Part shown: positions 7,728-15,273 of the stretch, piece after piece
Layout: each line of letters opens with the position of its first letter
Position numbering within the stretch: position 1 is the first letter of the stretch
Assembly: GCF_006539185.1 (NCBI RefSeq)
Contig: NZ_BJMN01000010.1
Location: forward strand, 62,001 to 126,000
DNA from: Streptomyces gardneri
GTDB taxonomy: Bacteria > Actinomycetota > Actinomycetes > Streptomycetales > Streptomycetaceae
Length of the DNA: 64,000 bases
Direction: 5' to 3'
Notes under the pieces: generated by a model
Database searches by the model: none
What the model saw: only the letters and a program-made list of their open reading frames with translations
What the model was told of the DNA's origin: nothing
Position numbers and translations under genes: made by a program

Positions 7728-8894
7728 TCAGGCCATGGTGTCGTGGATGTCGATGCCGAGCGCGCACTGCCCGTACATGACGAGGGCCCGCTCGGGGTCG
7801 TTGGCCGCGTGGCCACGACCGGTGTGGGCGTCGCGCCAGGCGCGCTGGACGGGGCCGGGGCCGGTGCGCATGGCGCTGCCGCCGGCGTTCTCCATGAGGA
7901 GGTCGATCGCCGCGACACAGCGTTCGGTGGCGAGCACCTGGTCCCGGCGGGTGCGGGTGCGGAGCTCCATGGGGAGCTCCTCGTCGCGCCGCGCGAGCGC
8001 GTACATCTCGCCGATGTTCCGGGTCATCTGGAGCCAGCTCGCGTCGATGTCACTGGCGGCCCGGGCGATGCGGACCTGCGCGAAGGGGTCCTCGGCGACC
8101 TTCTGGCCGTAGGAGACACGGAACCTCTGCCGGGTGGCCTCGGTGTAGGCCTCGTACGCGCCCTCGGCGATCCCGACGATCGGGGTGGAGATCGTGGCGG
8201 TGAAGACCCCGGCGTACGGCAGCCGGTACAGCGGTTCCCGGTTGAGCTCGTGGCCGGGGACCTTCAGGGCGGTGACCGGTCCGAAGCTCAGGGCGCGGTG
8301 CTCGGGGACGAAGACGTCCTCGGCGACGACGTCGTTGCTGCCGCTCCCGCGCAGCCCGACGGTGTCCCACACGTCGTCCACGCGGTAGTCGGAGCGGGGG
8401 ATCAGGAAGGTGCGCATGTCCACCGGGTTGCCCTCGGCGTCGGGGACGAGGCAGCCGAGCAGGGCCCACTGGACGTGGTCGCAGCCGGAGGAGAAGTGCC
8501 AGCGGCCGGAGAGCCGGAAGCCGCCGTCGACGGCGGTCGCCCTGCCGGTGGGGGCGTACGAGGAGGCGATACGGGCCTTGGGGTCCGCGCCCCACACCTC
8601 CTGCTGGGCGCGCGGGTCGAAGAGGGCGACGTGCCAGGGGTGGACGCCGACCACCGAAGCGACCCAGCCGGTCGAGCCGCACGCCTTGGCGATCTCCTTG
8701 ACCGCCGAGTAGAAGACCAGCGGGTCCGCCGCCCGGCCGCCGAAGGCCTGTGGCTGGAGCAGCTGGAAGAAGCCGGTGTCCTCGATCTCCTTGATGGACG
8801 CGTCGGGTACGCGGCGCAGGGCCTCGGCCTCGGCGGCGCGCTCGCGCAGACCGGGGGCGAGATCGCGGATCGCTGCCAGGACGTCGTCGGCCAT
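7728..8894 (-). CDS. hsaA: 3-HSA hydroxylase, oxygenase subunit
   Basis: A 388-residue flavin-dependent monooxygenase with the acyl-CoA dehydrogenase fold; with HsaB it hydroxylates the phenol 3-HSA to the catechol DHSA. Family features are FGGRAADPLVFY, KACGSTGWVASVVGVHPWH, GGFRLSGRW and VGLRGSGSND. It is the first gene of a seven-gene minus-strand run (hsaA-hsaD-hsaC-hsaB-kstD-SDR-esterase). A palindromic motif shared with the hsaE promoter region lies about 78 bases upstream of its ATG. A close paralogue lies immediately upstream at 9130-10299. Confidence 0.94.
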   Translation of the reverse strand: MADDVLAAIRDLAPGLRERAAEAEALRRVPDASIKEIEDTGFFQLLQPQAFGGRAADPLVFYSAVKEIAKACGSTGWVASVVGVHPWHVALFDPRAQQEVWGADPKARIASSYAPTGRATAVDGGFRLSGRWHFSSGCDHVQWALLGCLVPDAEGNPVDMRTFLIPRSDYRVDDVWDTVGLRGSGSNDVVAEDVFVPEHRALSFGPVTALKVPGHELNREPLYRLPYAGVFTATISTPIVGIAEGAYEAYTEATRQRFRVSYGQKVAEDPFAQVRIARAASDIDASWLQMTRNIGEMYALARRDEELPMELRTRTRRDQVLATERCVAAIDLLMENAGGSAMRTGPGPVQRAWRDAHTGRGHAANDPERALVMYGQCALGIDIHDTMA

Positions 8895-8969
8895 GGGGCA
8901 TCCCCTTTCGGGTCGTGGTGGGGGAAGTGCCAGGACCGTACGACGCGGTGTCGCGCGGCGAAATGCGCT

Positions 8970-8988
8970 GCTCCCACTGAGCGGGAAG
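8970..8988. promoter_or_regulatory. Putative operator upstream of hsaA
   Basis: The segment TCCCACTGAGCGGGAA (8972-8987) matches 14 of 16 bases of a perfect inverted repeat upstream of hsaE (18114-18129). It sits 78 bases before the hsaA ATG, against 77 bases for hsaE. The conserved half is TGAGCGGGAA; the other arm keeps only TCCC. Identity and spacing are seen; function as a regulator site is inferred. Confidence 0.6.
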
Positions 8989-9111
8989 GAGCGCGGGGCG
9001 CGGGGCGCGAGGTGTTCGTGCAGGGGGTGAAGGGGTGGCAGGAGAGGCCGGAGGAGCCGGTGGGACTGGAGGGGCCGGTGGGCCGCGTGCCGCAGGCCGC
9101 GCGCCGCAGGC

Positions 9112-9143
9112 CGTCAGAGCATCGGGTCGTCAGAGCATCGGGT
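9112..9143. repeat. 16-bp tandem duplication at the stop of the second hsaA
   Basis: CGTCAGAGCATCGGGT occurs twice head to tail (9112-9127 and 9128-9143). The second copy carries the last codons and stop (TGA at 9132-9130) of the gene, and the first copy is a downstream relic of the same sequence. Confidence 0.95.
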
Positions 9144-10299
9144 CGTGGACGGCGATGCCCAGGGCGTCCTGGCCGAAGAGGAGCAGCGCCCGCTCCACGT
9201 CGTTTGCCGCCTGCCCCCGGCCGGTGTGCAGGTCCCGCCAGGCGCGCTGGAGAACGTCCGCGCCGCCGCGCAGGGGGCTCCCTCCGGCGTTCTCCATCAG
9301 CAGGTCCACGGCCGAGATCGCGCGTTCGGTGGCGAGCACCTGGTCGCGGCGGGCCCGCGCGCGCAGGGACGTCGACGGCTCCCGGCGGTCGCGGGCCACG
9401 GCGTACAGGTCGGCCGTGTTGCGGTCCAACTGCAGCCGGCTCGCGTCGATGTCGCCGGCCGCGCGGGCCACCCGTACCTGCGCGAAGGGGTCCTCGGCGA
9501 CCCGCTGCCCGTAGGAGGCGCGGAAGCTCTCGCGGGCTGCCGCGACGTACTCCTCGTACGCGCCCTCGGCGATGCCGACCATGGCGGTCGAGATCGCAGT
9601 GGTGAAGACGGCTGCGTACGGCAGCCGGTACAGCGGCTCGGGGTTGACCTCGTGTCCCGGGCAGCGCAGGGCGGTCACCGGGCCGAAGCCGAGGGTCCGG
9701 TGGTCGGGGACGAAGGCGTCCTCGACGACGATGTCGTTGCTGCCGCTGCCGCGCAGGCCGACCGCCTCCCAGACGTCGTCGACGCGGTAGTCGGCGCAGG
9801 GCACGAGGAAGGTCCGCATGTCGACGGGCCGGCCCTCGCCGTCGGTGACGAGCCCCCCGAGGAGGGCCCATTGAGCGTGGCCGCAGCCCGCCGAGAGGTG
9901 CCACCGGCCGGACAGCCGGAAGCCGCCGTCGACCGGGGTGACCTCTCCGGTGGGGGCGTGGGAGGAGCAGATCCGGGCGGTGTCGTCCGCGCCCCACACG
10001 TCCTTCTGGGCCCGGGAGTCGAAGAGGGCCAGGTGCCAGGGGTGGACGCCCAGGACGGCCGCTGCCCAGCCGGTCGAGCCGCAGGCCTTGGCGATCTCCC
10101 GGAGCGCCGCGTAGAAGACGTCCGGGGCGGCGGCGAAGCCGCCGTACGCCCTGGGCCGGAGGAGCCGGAAGAAGCCGGCCTGTTCGAGCTCCTCGACGGT
10201 CGAGTCGGGCACGCGGCGCAGCGCCTCGGTGCCGGCCGCGCGCTCGCGCAGGGCGGGGGCGAGGGCACGGACCGCCGCGAGAACGTCGTCGTCGCGCAT
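9130..10299 (-). CDS. Second HsaA-type flavin-dependent monooxygenase
   Basis: A 389-residue paralogue of the adjacent hsaA, with the same blocks (KACGSTGWAAAVLGVHPWH, DGGFRLSGRWHLS, VGLRGSGSND, YRLPYA). By eye the two copies share well over half their residues along the full length, so this looks like a tandem duplication. No second hsaB or hsaC accompanies it. It is transcribed divergently from the IclR regulator at 10495, unlike hsaA, which has its own upstream site. It may handle a different phenolic steroid or be a redundant copy; the sequence shows no broken motif. Confidence 0.88.
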   Translation of the reverse strand: MRDDDVLAAVRALAPALRERAAGTEALRRVPDSTVEELEQAGFFRLLRPRAYGGFAAAPDVFYAALREIAKACGSTGWAAAVLGVHPWHLALFDSRAQKDVWGADDTARICSSHAPTGEVTPVDGGFRLSGRWHLSAGCGHAQWALLGGLVTDGEGRPVDMRTFLVPCADYRVDDVWEAVGLRGSGSNDIVVEDAFVPDHRTLGFGPVTALRCPGHEVNPEPLYRLPYAAVFTTAISTAMVGIAEGAYEEYVAAARESFRASYGQRVAEDPFAQVRVARAAGDIDASRLQLDRNTADLYAVARDRREPSTSLRARARRDQVLATERAISAVDLLMENAGGSPLRGGADVLQRAWRDLHTGRGQAANDVERALLLFGQDALGIAVHDPML

Positions 10300-10379
10300 G
10301 CGCGCCCCTCTCTGATCCTCAGCCCGGCCTCCGGGCCGTCCTGCTGCGGAGTGCTGACGCCAGGGAAACTACGCGTTAC

Positions 10380-10396
10380 TGTTCCGAAACGAAACA
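10380..10396. promoter_or_regulatory. Putative IclR operator between hsaA2 and iclR
   Basis: TGTTCCGAAACGAAACA is an imperfect palindrome (7-base arms TGTTCCG and CGAAACA, one mismatch, 3-base centre). It lies in the 195-base divergent gap, 80 bases from one start and 98 from the other. IclR regulators commonly bind short palindromes in their own divergent promoters; binding here is inferred. Confidence 0.45.
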
Positions 10397-10494
10397 CCCT
10401 CTTCACAGTCACCGGAACCCTCTGGCAATCTCCACGCAATACCGGAGATTACGGACGTGGTCGGGCTTGCCTGCCGTCCGTGTGGGAGGTGCCG

Positions 10495-11367
10495 ATGACG
10501 ACGCCAGCTGTCGAGGCCGGATGTCCGCCCCTGTCCCTGCTGGAGAAGGCGGCGAAGGTGCTGAGCGCCTTCCAGAGCGCGGGGCCCCGACTCACCCTGA
10601 CCGAGGTCGTGCAGCGTTCCGGCATCAGCCGGTCCTCCGCGCACCGCATCCTCGATCAGCTGGTGCAGCTGCGCTGGCTGGAGCGCGAGGGCCGGGACTA
10701 CCGGCTCGGCATGGGCATGTTGGAGCTCGGGGCGATGGCCTCGCACCACAATCGGCTGCGCCGGGCCGCGCTGCCCCATCTGCACGCCCTGCACGAGGCC
10801 ACGGGCCACCTGGTCCACCTCACCGTGCTCGACGGCACCGAGGTGGTCTACCTGGAGCGGATCGGCGGCGCGGACGACTCCGGTGTGCCCTCACGGACGG
10901 GCGGGCGTCAGCCCGCGTACTGCACGGCCTCGGGCAAGGCGATCCTGGCCTTCAGCGACCCGTCGGTGACGGAGCAGGTGATCCGGCACGGCCTGCGGCC
11001 GCGGACGCCGCGCACGATCACCCGGCCCGATTCCTTCCGGGGCGAGCTGGCGATGGCGCGGGAGCGCGGGGTGGCGTTCGACCACGAGGAGGGGTTCCGG
11101 GGCGTCTTCTGCGTGGCCGCGCCGCTGCGCGGTGCGGGCCGGGCCGTCGCCGCGATCTCGGTGTCCGGCAACGGCGTCCACCGCGAGCTGGAGCGGATCG
11201 CACCCGCCGTGCGCGGCTGCGCGCGGTCCGTCTGGCAGGCGATGTTCGGTCCGGGCCGGCACTCCGAGAAGCAGGCGCAGCCGGCCGGGGCGGTGGCGGC
11301 TCCCGGGTTCTCGCAGCCGTCGATGGACAACATGATGGAGTGGCTGCGCTTCAGCGAGTGGATGTAG
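10495..11367 (+). CDS. IclR-family transcriptional regulator
   Basis: A 290-residue regulator. The N-terminal winged helix-turn-helix spans about residues 15-75 (LTLTEVVQRSGISRSSAHRIL), and the IclR effector domain follows with the typical ATGHLVHLTVLDGTEVVYLERI and YCTASGKAILAF blocks and a late FRGVFCVAAPLRG. The C-terminal 30 residues (QPAGAVAAPGFSQPSMDNM and beyond) are an extra tail. The ATG at 10495 has GGAGG 5 bases upstream. It is divergent from the second hsaA and convergent with the SRPBCC gene. It likely controls the flanking steroid operons in response to a pathway intermediate; direction of control is unknown. Confidence 0.9.
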   Translation: MTTPAVEAGCPPLSLLEKAAKVLSAFQSAGPRLTLTEVVQRSGISRSSAHRILDQLVQLRWLEREGRDYRLGMGMLELGAMASHHNRLRRAALPHLHALHEATGHLVHLTVLDGTEVVYLERIGGADDSGVPSRTGGRQPAYCTASGKAILAFSDPSVTEQVIRHGLRPRTPRTITRPDSFRGELAMARERGVAFDHEEGFRGVFCVAAPLRGAGRAVAAISVSGNGVHRELERIAPAVRGCARSVWQAMFGPGRHSEKQAQPAGAVAAPGFSQPSMDNMMEWLRFSEWM

Positions 11368-11394
11368 CGAGTAGATGTATTGCCTGGACACGAC

Positions 11395-11442
11395 GACTCC
11401 GTCCCCGGTGGACACCCTGGGGTGTCCACCGGGGACGGAGTC
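11395..11442. terminator. Bidirectional terminator hairpin
   Basis: A perfect inverted repeat with 23-bp arms (left arm beginning GACTCCGTCCCCGG) and a 2-base centre lies between the convergent iclR and SRPBCC genes, 28 bases past the iclR stop and 2 bases before the SRPBCC stop. Confidence 0.88.
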
Positions 11443-11444
11443 GG

Positions 11445-11906
11445 TCACCGGGTCGTACGGCCCGGATCGTCCGGGAAGCGGGCTCGGAGGGCGTCGAGTC
11501 CGGCGGCGTACGTGCCGTCCCCGAAGACCGCCTCCACCTGCGGCACCAGCTCGTCCGGCGCCCGGTAGACGGCTGACCACCGGACCTCGGCGCCGTCGGG
11601 GTGGGGGTGTACGGCGAGGGTCGCCTCGTAGCCGGCGACTGGCAGTGCCGGCGGGTCGAGGAGGGCGTAGCGGTACGAGCGGGTGCCGGGCTCGCGGGCG
11701 AGGAGCCGCTCACGGGCGACGACCCTGCCGTCGAGCGCGAAGACCCGTACGGTCCCCGGGGTTTCCGGGTCGGCTTCGTGTTCCAGGGTGGCGGGCGGTA
11801 CGTGCGGATGCCAGGTGGCGAGTCCGCCGAAGCCGCCGATGACCGCCCACACTTCGTCGGGGCCGGCGGCGAGCACGGTGGAGCGCTCGATGGTTCGGGG
11901 GTGCAC
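11445..11906 (-). CDS. SRPBCC-family protein (polyketide cyclase/dehydrase-like)
   Basis: A 153-residue START/Bet v1-type protein that would bind a hydrophobic ligand in a helix-grip pocket. The pattern RTIERSTVLAAGPDEVWAVIGGFGGLATWHPHV at the N-terminus and the downstream alternation of strands, with AVFGDGTYAAGLDALRARF as the long C-terminal helix, fit the family. The GTG start at 11906 is preceded by GGAGG at 8 bases; a farther GTG at 11942 has no ribosome site. It is the last gene of the hsaE operon. A role in binding or processing a steroid intermediate is inference from position. Confidence 0.78.
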   Translation of the reverse strand: MHPRTIERSTVLAAGPDEVWAVIGGFGGLATWHPHVPPATLEHEADPETPGTVRVFALDGRVVARERLLAREPGTRSYRYALLDPPALPVAGYEATLAVHPHPDGAEVRWSAVYRAPDELVPQVEAVFGDGTYAAGLDALRARFPDDPGRTTR

Positions 11907-11944
11907 GGACGGGGCCTCCGGCCTCTCGGTTCGGGTCGTCACCG

Positions 11945-11984
11945 GGTGCGGTGTGCAGCCGGTGCGGTGTGCAGCCGGTGCGGT
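11945..11984. repeat. 16-bp tandem repeat (2.5 copies) after an SDR stop codon
   Basis: GGTGCGGTGTGCAGCC is repeated at 11945-11960 and 11961-11976, then GGTGCGGT at 11977-11984. The array begins two bases downstream of the stop of the minus-strand SDR at 11987. Confidence 0.95.
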
Positions 11985-11986
11985 CG

Positions 11987-12763
11987 TCACCACGTGTGGT
12001 CGCCGCGCAGGACGGCGTCCGCGCCTCCGTCGGCGAAGACGACCTGTCCGGTGACGAGGGTGTTCTCGGGCGAGACGAGCCATGCGATCAGCGGGGCGAG
12101 CTGCTCGGGTCGCGTGTGGCCGTGCAGGGGCATCGGCACGCTCCGCTCGACGAGTCCGCGCATCTCCGGGTCGTCGAGCAGGGGTCGGGTCAGCGGTGTG
12201 ACGACCACGCCGGGTGCCACGGCGTTGAGCGGGACGCCTGCCCCGGCCCAGTCGTCGGTGATCGCGGAGCGGCGGACCCAGCGGGAGACCGCCGCCTTGG
12301 AGGAGGAGTAGACGAGGTGGCCCTCGCCCCGGTCGACGGCCGCCCGGGAGGCGGCCACCGCCGCGGGCTCGTCGCCCGCGAGCGCGGCTTCGACGATCGC
12401 GGGGTCGGTCGGGTGCACGGAGTCGATGGACCCGACGACCAGGGCCCTCGGGTCGGTGCCGGCGGCGAGGAGGGGGCGCAGTCCGTCGAGTGTGGCGACG
12501 GCGCCGAAGTGGTTGAGCCGGACGGTGAGCGGGTCGAAGTGGGCGACGCCCGCGCAGGAGACGACGGCGTCGAGTCGGCCTCCGGTGAGCTCGTGGGCGC
12601 GGGTGACGAGTTCGGCCCGGCCCTCGGGTGTGGCCAGGTCCGCCGTGATGTCGGCGTCCTGGAGGTCGGCGCCGATGACGGCACGGCCCTGGGCCCGCAG
12701 GAGGGCGGCGGTGGCCTTGCCGATGCCGGAGGCCGCTCCGGTGACCAGGCAGGTGCGAGGCAT
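11987..12763 (-). CDS. SDR resembling 3alpha-hydroxysteroid dehydrogenase/carbonyl reductase
   Basis: A 258-residue short-chain dehydrogenase whose layout follows the Comamonas 3alpha-HSD/carbonyl reductase (about 257 residues). It has TGAASGIG at residues 8-15, the short second strand ADLQDADITADLATPEGR, CAG instead of NNAG, the partial motif LNHFGAV, and a long insert before the catalytic YSSSK. The C-terminus keeps GQVVFADGGADAV. It lies below kshB in the operon. Oxidation or reduction of the steroid 3-hydroxyl, which feeds KstD and Ksh with 3-ketones, is the likely job; this rests on family resemblance. Confidence 0.82.
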   Translation of the reverse strand: MPRTCLVTGAASGIGKATAALLRAQGRAVIGADLQDADITADLATPEGRAELVTRAHELTGGRLDAVVSCAGVAHFDPLTVRLNHFGAVATLDGLRPLLAAGTDPRALVVGSIDSVHPTDPAIVEAALAGDEPAAVAASRAAVDRGEGHLVYSSSKAAVSRWVRRSAITDDWAGAGVPLNAVAPGVVVTPLTRPLLDDPEMRGLVERSVPMPLHGHTRPEQLAPLIAWLVSPENTLVTGQVVFADGGADAVLRGDHTW

Positions 12764-12809
12764 GGGGGTTTCCTTCCCGGGAGTGTGAGGCGGGTGTCGG
12801 GCGAGGGCG

Positions 12810-13865
12810 TCAGGAGTAGCTGATCGCGACCCTGTCGGTGAGCGGCAGGGCCTGGCAGGCCAGGACGTATCCCTCGGCCAGGTCCTCGTCGTCCAGGACG
12901 TCGTTGCGGAGCATCTTCACGTCGCCCGCCACGACCCGGCAGGTGCAGGCGCTGCAGGCGCCCTCCCGGCACGAGTACGGGGCGTCCACCCCGGCCGCGA
13001 GGAGGGCGTCGAGCAGCGGGGTGGTCGGAGGCCAGGCGAGGGTGTGGGTCTCGCCGTCGAGCTCCACCTCCGCCGTGCCGACGCCGGCGACCGGTGCGGC
13101 GGGCGTGGGTGCCGCCTGGGCGGGGGCGTCGAAGACGTGTCCGCCGAGGGAGAAGAACCGCTCCCGGTGGATGCGGTGGCCCGGCGTGCCGACCGCGCGC
13201 AGTGCCTGTTCGACGGCGTCCATGAGGGGTTCCGGGCCGCAGACGAAGGCCTCGCGGTCGGCGTACGGCGCGAGCGCGGCGGCCAGCCGGTCCGCGCGGG
13301 GCAGGCCCTGGAGCGACTCCAGCCAGTGGACCACGAGGAGCCGGTCCGGGTGGTTCGCGGCCAGCTCCCGCAGTTCGTCGCGGAAGATGACCGAGGACTC
13401 GTCGCGGTTGGCGTACAGGAGCACGACACGTCCCTGTCCCCCGGCGAGGACCGACTTGGCGATCGACAGGACCGGCGTGATGCCGCTCCCGCCGGCGGCG
13501 AGGAGCAGGTCGCGGTCGAGGGAATCGGGCGTGAAGGTGCCGGCCGGGGGCAGGACCTCCAGCTCGTCGCCCGCCGCGACGTGGTCGCACACCCAGTTGG
13601 AGCCGTGTCCGCCGGCCACCCGTTTGACGGTGACCTTCAGGGGTTCGCCGGTGTGGGGCGAGCCGGCGAGGGAGTAGCAGCGGGCGGCCGGTCTCCCGTC
13701 CGCGCCGGGGAGTTTGAGGGTGAGGAACTGGCCGGGGCGGTACGTGAACCGGTCCGCGCTCTCCGGTGGCGCCTGGAGCACCAGGGAGTGCGCGTCGGCC
13801 GTCTCGGGGATCACTTGGACGACGCGCAGCCGGTGGGTGCGCGCGCCGGTCGGCCGCTCAGGCAT
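12810..13865 (-). CDS. kshB: 3-Ketosteroid 9alpha-hydroxylase reductase
   Basis: A 351-residue electron-transfer protein that passes electrons from NADH to the KshA Rieske oxygenase. The order is FAD domain (RCYSLAGSP near residue 62), NAD domain (LLLAAGGSGITPVLSI near 120 and FVCGPEPLMD near 210), and a C-terminal plant-type [2Fe-2S] domain with the ligand set CREGACSAC followed by a fourth Cys in LACQ. This FNR-ferredoxin order and length match KshB. Its start overlaps the end of the small Cys-rich gene by 8 bases. Confidence 0.93.
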   Translation of the reverse strand: MPERPTGARTHRLRVVQVIPETADAHSLVLQAPPESADRFTYRPGQFLTLKLPGADGRPAARCYSLAGSPHTGEPLKVTVKRVAGGHGSNWVCDHVAAGDELEVLPPAGTFTPDSLDRDLLLAAGGSGITPVLSIAKSVLAGGQGRVVLLYANRDESSVIFRDELRELAANHPDRLLVVHWLESLQGLPRADRLAAALAPYADREAFVCGPEPLMDAVEQALRAVGTPGHRIHRERFFSLGGHVFDAPAQAAPTPAAPVAGVGTAEVELDGETHTLAWPPTTPLLDALLAAGVDAPYSCREGACSACTCRVVAGDVKMLRNDVLDDEDLAEGYVLACQALPLTDRVAISYS

Positions 13866-14085
13866 CGGCGGCCTCCAGGGTGCCGTCGTCCACCGCGCGC
13901 TCGATGCTCGACCGCAGGGCCCGGCAGGTCCGGATCCGGGCGGTGGTCGCGCCCTCGCTCACCCGGTCGCGGAACTCCGCGCAGACGACGGCCGCTTCGG
14001 CGGTCCACTGCACGGAGGTGTGGGCCCTGCTGAACTTCTCGCACAGGACCTGGTTGCCGCAGGTCGCACACTCCACCGGTCGCAT
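13858..14085 (-). CDS. Small cysteine-rich protein between kshA and kshB
   Basis: A 75-residue reading frame that starts one base after the kshA stop and overlaps kshB by 8 bases, so it is tightly coupled to the 9alpha-hydroxylase genes. The N-terminus has CATCGNQVLC (Cys6, Cys9, Cys15), followed by Cys35 and Cys54. The first two resemble half of a zinc or iron knuckle; the rest is helical and charged. The family is not recognised. A part in assembling or stabilising the Rieske oxygenase, or a metal-binding regulator, is speculation from position alone. Confidence 0.75.
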   Translation of the reverse strand: MRPVECATCGNQVLCEKFSRAHTSVQWTAEAAVVCAEFRDRVSEGATTARIRTCRALRSSIERAVDDGTLEAADA

Positions 14086-14086
14086 G

Positions 14087-15238
14087 TCAGGCTCCGGTCT
14101 CCGGCGCCGCCGCGCGGCGGGCGAGGTTCTCCTCGACCTCCGCGTGCCAGGCCTCGTTGGCACGCCGGGTGTCGATCTCGAACTCGAAGCGGCGGGTCAT
14201 CTCGTCCTTGACGTCGGTGACGTCGACGTAGAACTGCTCGTACCAGCGGCGCAGTTGGTAGACCGGGCCGTCCTCCTCGGTGAGCAGGGGGTTGTCGATC
14301 CGGGTCTTGTTCCGCCAGATCTCGATGTCCTGCTCGAAGCCGGTCTCCAGTCCCCCGATCAGGCTCCGGGCGGCCTCGGCGGCAGCCTCGTCGGTCATGC
14401 CGGGCAGCTTCTTGACGATCGCCCCGTACTGGAGCATGAAGCTGTCGGCGCTGATCGGGTAGTGACTGTTGATCAGCACCATCTCCATCTCGACGCCGGG
14501 GGCCACCTCGGTCCACACGTAGTCGATCATGTAGGACGGGCCGTAGTACGAGGCGTCGGAGCGCAGCGGAGAGCTGAGGTTGCCCAGGTCCATGTCACCG
14601 CGCGGGGCGCTTTCCATGTACTGGGTGGCGACGTGCCCGTCGAAGACGTTCTTGAAGTACGTGGGGAACGCGTAGTGGACGTAGAAGAAGTGCGCCATGT
14701 CCACGACGTTGTCCACGATCTCGCGACAGTTCGAGCCGTCGACCCGCGCGGTCTTCCAGGTCCAGGCGCTCCACTCGCCCGCGTCCGGGCCGTGGACGCC
14801 CTCGATCTCGGGAATGGTGACCTCGGCCGGCGGCGGGTTGCCCTCGGGGTCGTGCCAGACGAAGAGTTGCCGGTTGCGCTCCAGGGTGGTCCAGGCGCGG
14901 GTGCGGGCGCGGGGCGGGACGCGGCGGGCGTACGGGATGCCGGCGCAGCGGCCGTCGCCGGACCAGCGCCAGTCGTGGAAGGGGCAGGCGACGGCGTCGC
15001 CCTTGACGGTGCCGTGGGCGAGGTTGCCGCCCATGTGGGGGCAGTAGGCGTTGAGGATGTGCAGCTGTCCGTCGTCCTCGCCCTGGAAGACGACCAGCTT
15101 GGTGCCGAAGGCCTCGATCTCGTGCGGCTTTCCGTCCTTGAAGCTGTCGGCGAGGCCGAGGCAGTGCCAGCCCCGGGCGAAGCGGGCGGGCGCGTTGCCC
15201 GCCTCGATGACACGGACCTCGTCGTTGAGCGCAGTCAT
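14087..15238 (-). CDS. kshA: 3-Ketosteroid 9alpha-hydroxylase, Rieske oxygenase component
   Basis: A 383-residue Rieske non-haem iron oxygenase that hydroxylates C9 of ADD or AD, triggering ring B opening together with KstD. The Rieske cluster ligands are Cys66, His68 (CPH), Cys85 and His88 (CPFH). The mononuclear iron site shows DNVVDMAHFFYVH with His183 and His188, and a later Asp in the FEQDIEIW helix. Positions agree with mycobacterial KshA within two residues. The ATG at 15238 lies 35 bases after hsaF, with GAAGGAACGAGG as ribosome site region. Confidence 0.95.
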   Translation of the reverse strand: MTALNDEVRVIEAGNAPARFARGWHCLGLADSFKDGKPHEIEAFGTKLVVFQGEDDGQLHILNAYCPHMGGNLAHGTVKGDAVACPFHDWRWSGDGRCAGIPYARRVPPRARTRAWTTLERNRQLFVWHDPEGNPPPAEVTIPEIEGVHGPDAGEWSAWTWKTARVDGSNCREIVDNVVDMAHFFYVHYAFPTYFKNVFDGHVATQYMESAPRGDMDLGNLSSPLRSDASYYGPSYMIDYVWTEVAPGVEMEMVLINSHYPISADSFMLQYGAIVKKLPGMTDEAAAEAARSLIGGLETGFEQDIEIWRNKTRIDNPLLTEEDGPVYQLRRWYEQFYVDVTDVKDEMTRRFEFEIDTRRANEAWHAEVEENLARRAAAPETGA

Positions 15239-15273
15239 CTCGTCCCTCGTTCCTTCTGTCGGTTCGGATCGGT

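Noticed and set aside
5853..9605. A 1250-residue open frame on the plus strand across hsaC, hsaD, hsaA and hsaA2
   Set aside because: It is antisense to four well-supported enzymes, has no domain signature and owes its length to GC-rich codon wobble.
11907..11942. Earlier GTG start (11942) for the SRPBCC gene
   Set aside because: No ribosome site precedes it and the added residues (TTRTERPEAPS) do not fit the family; GTG 11906 has GGAGG at a good distance.
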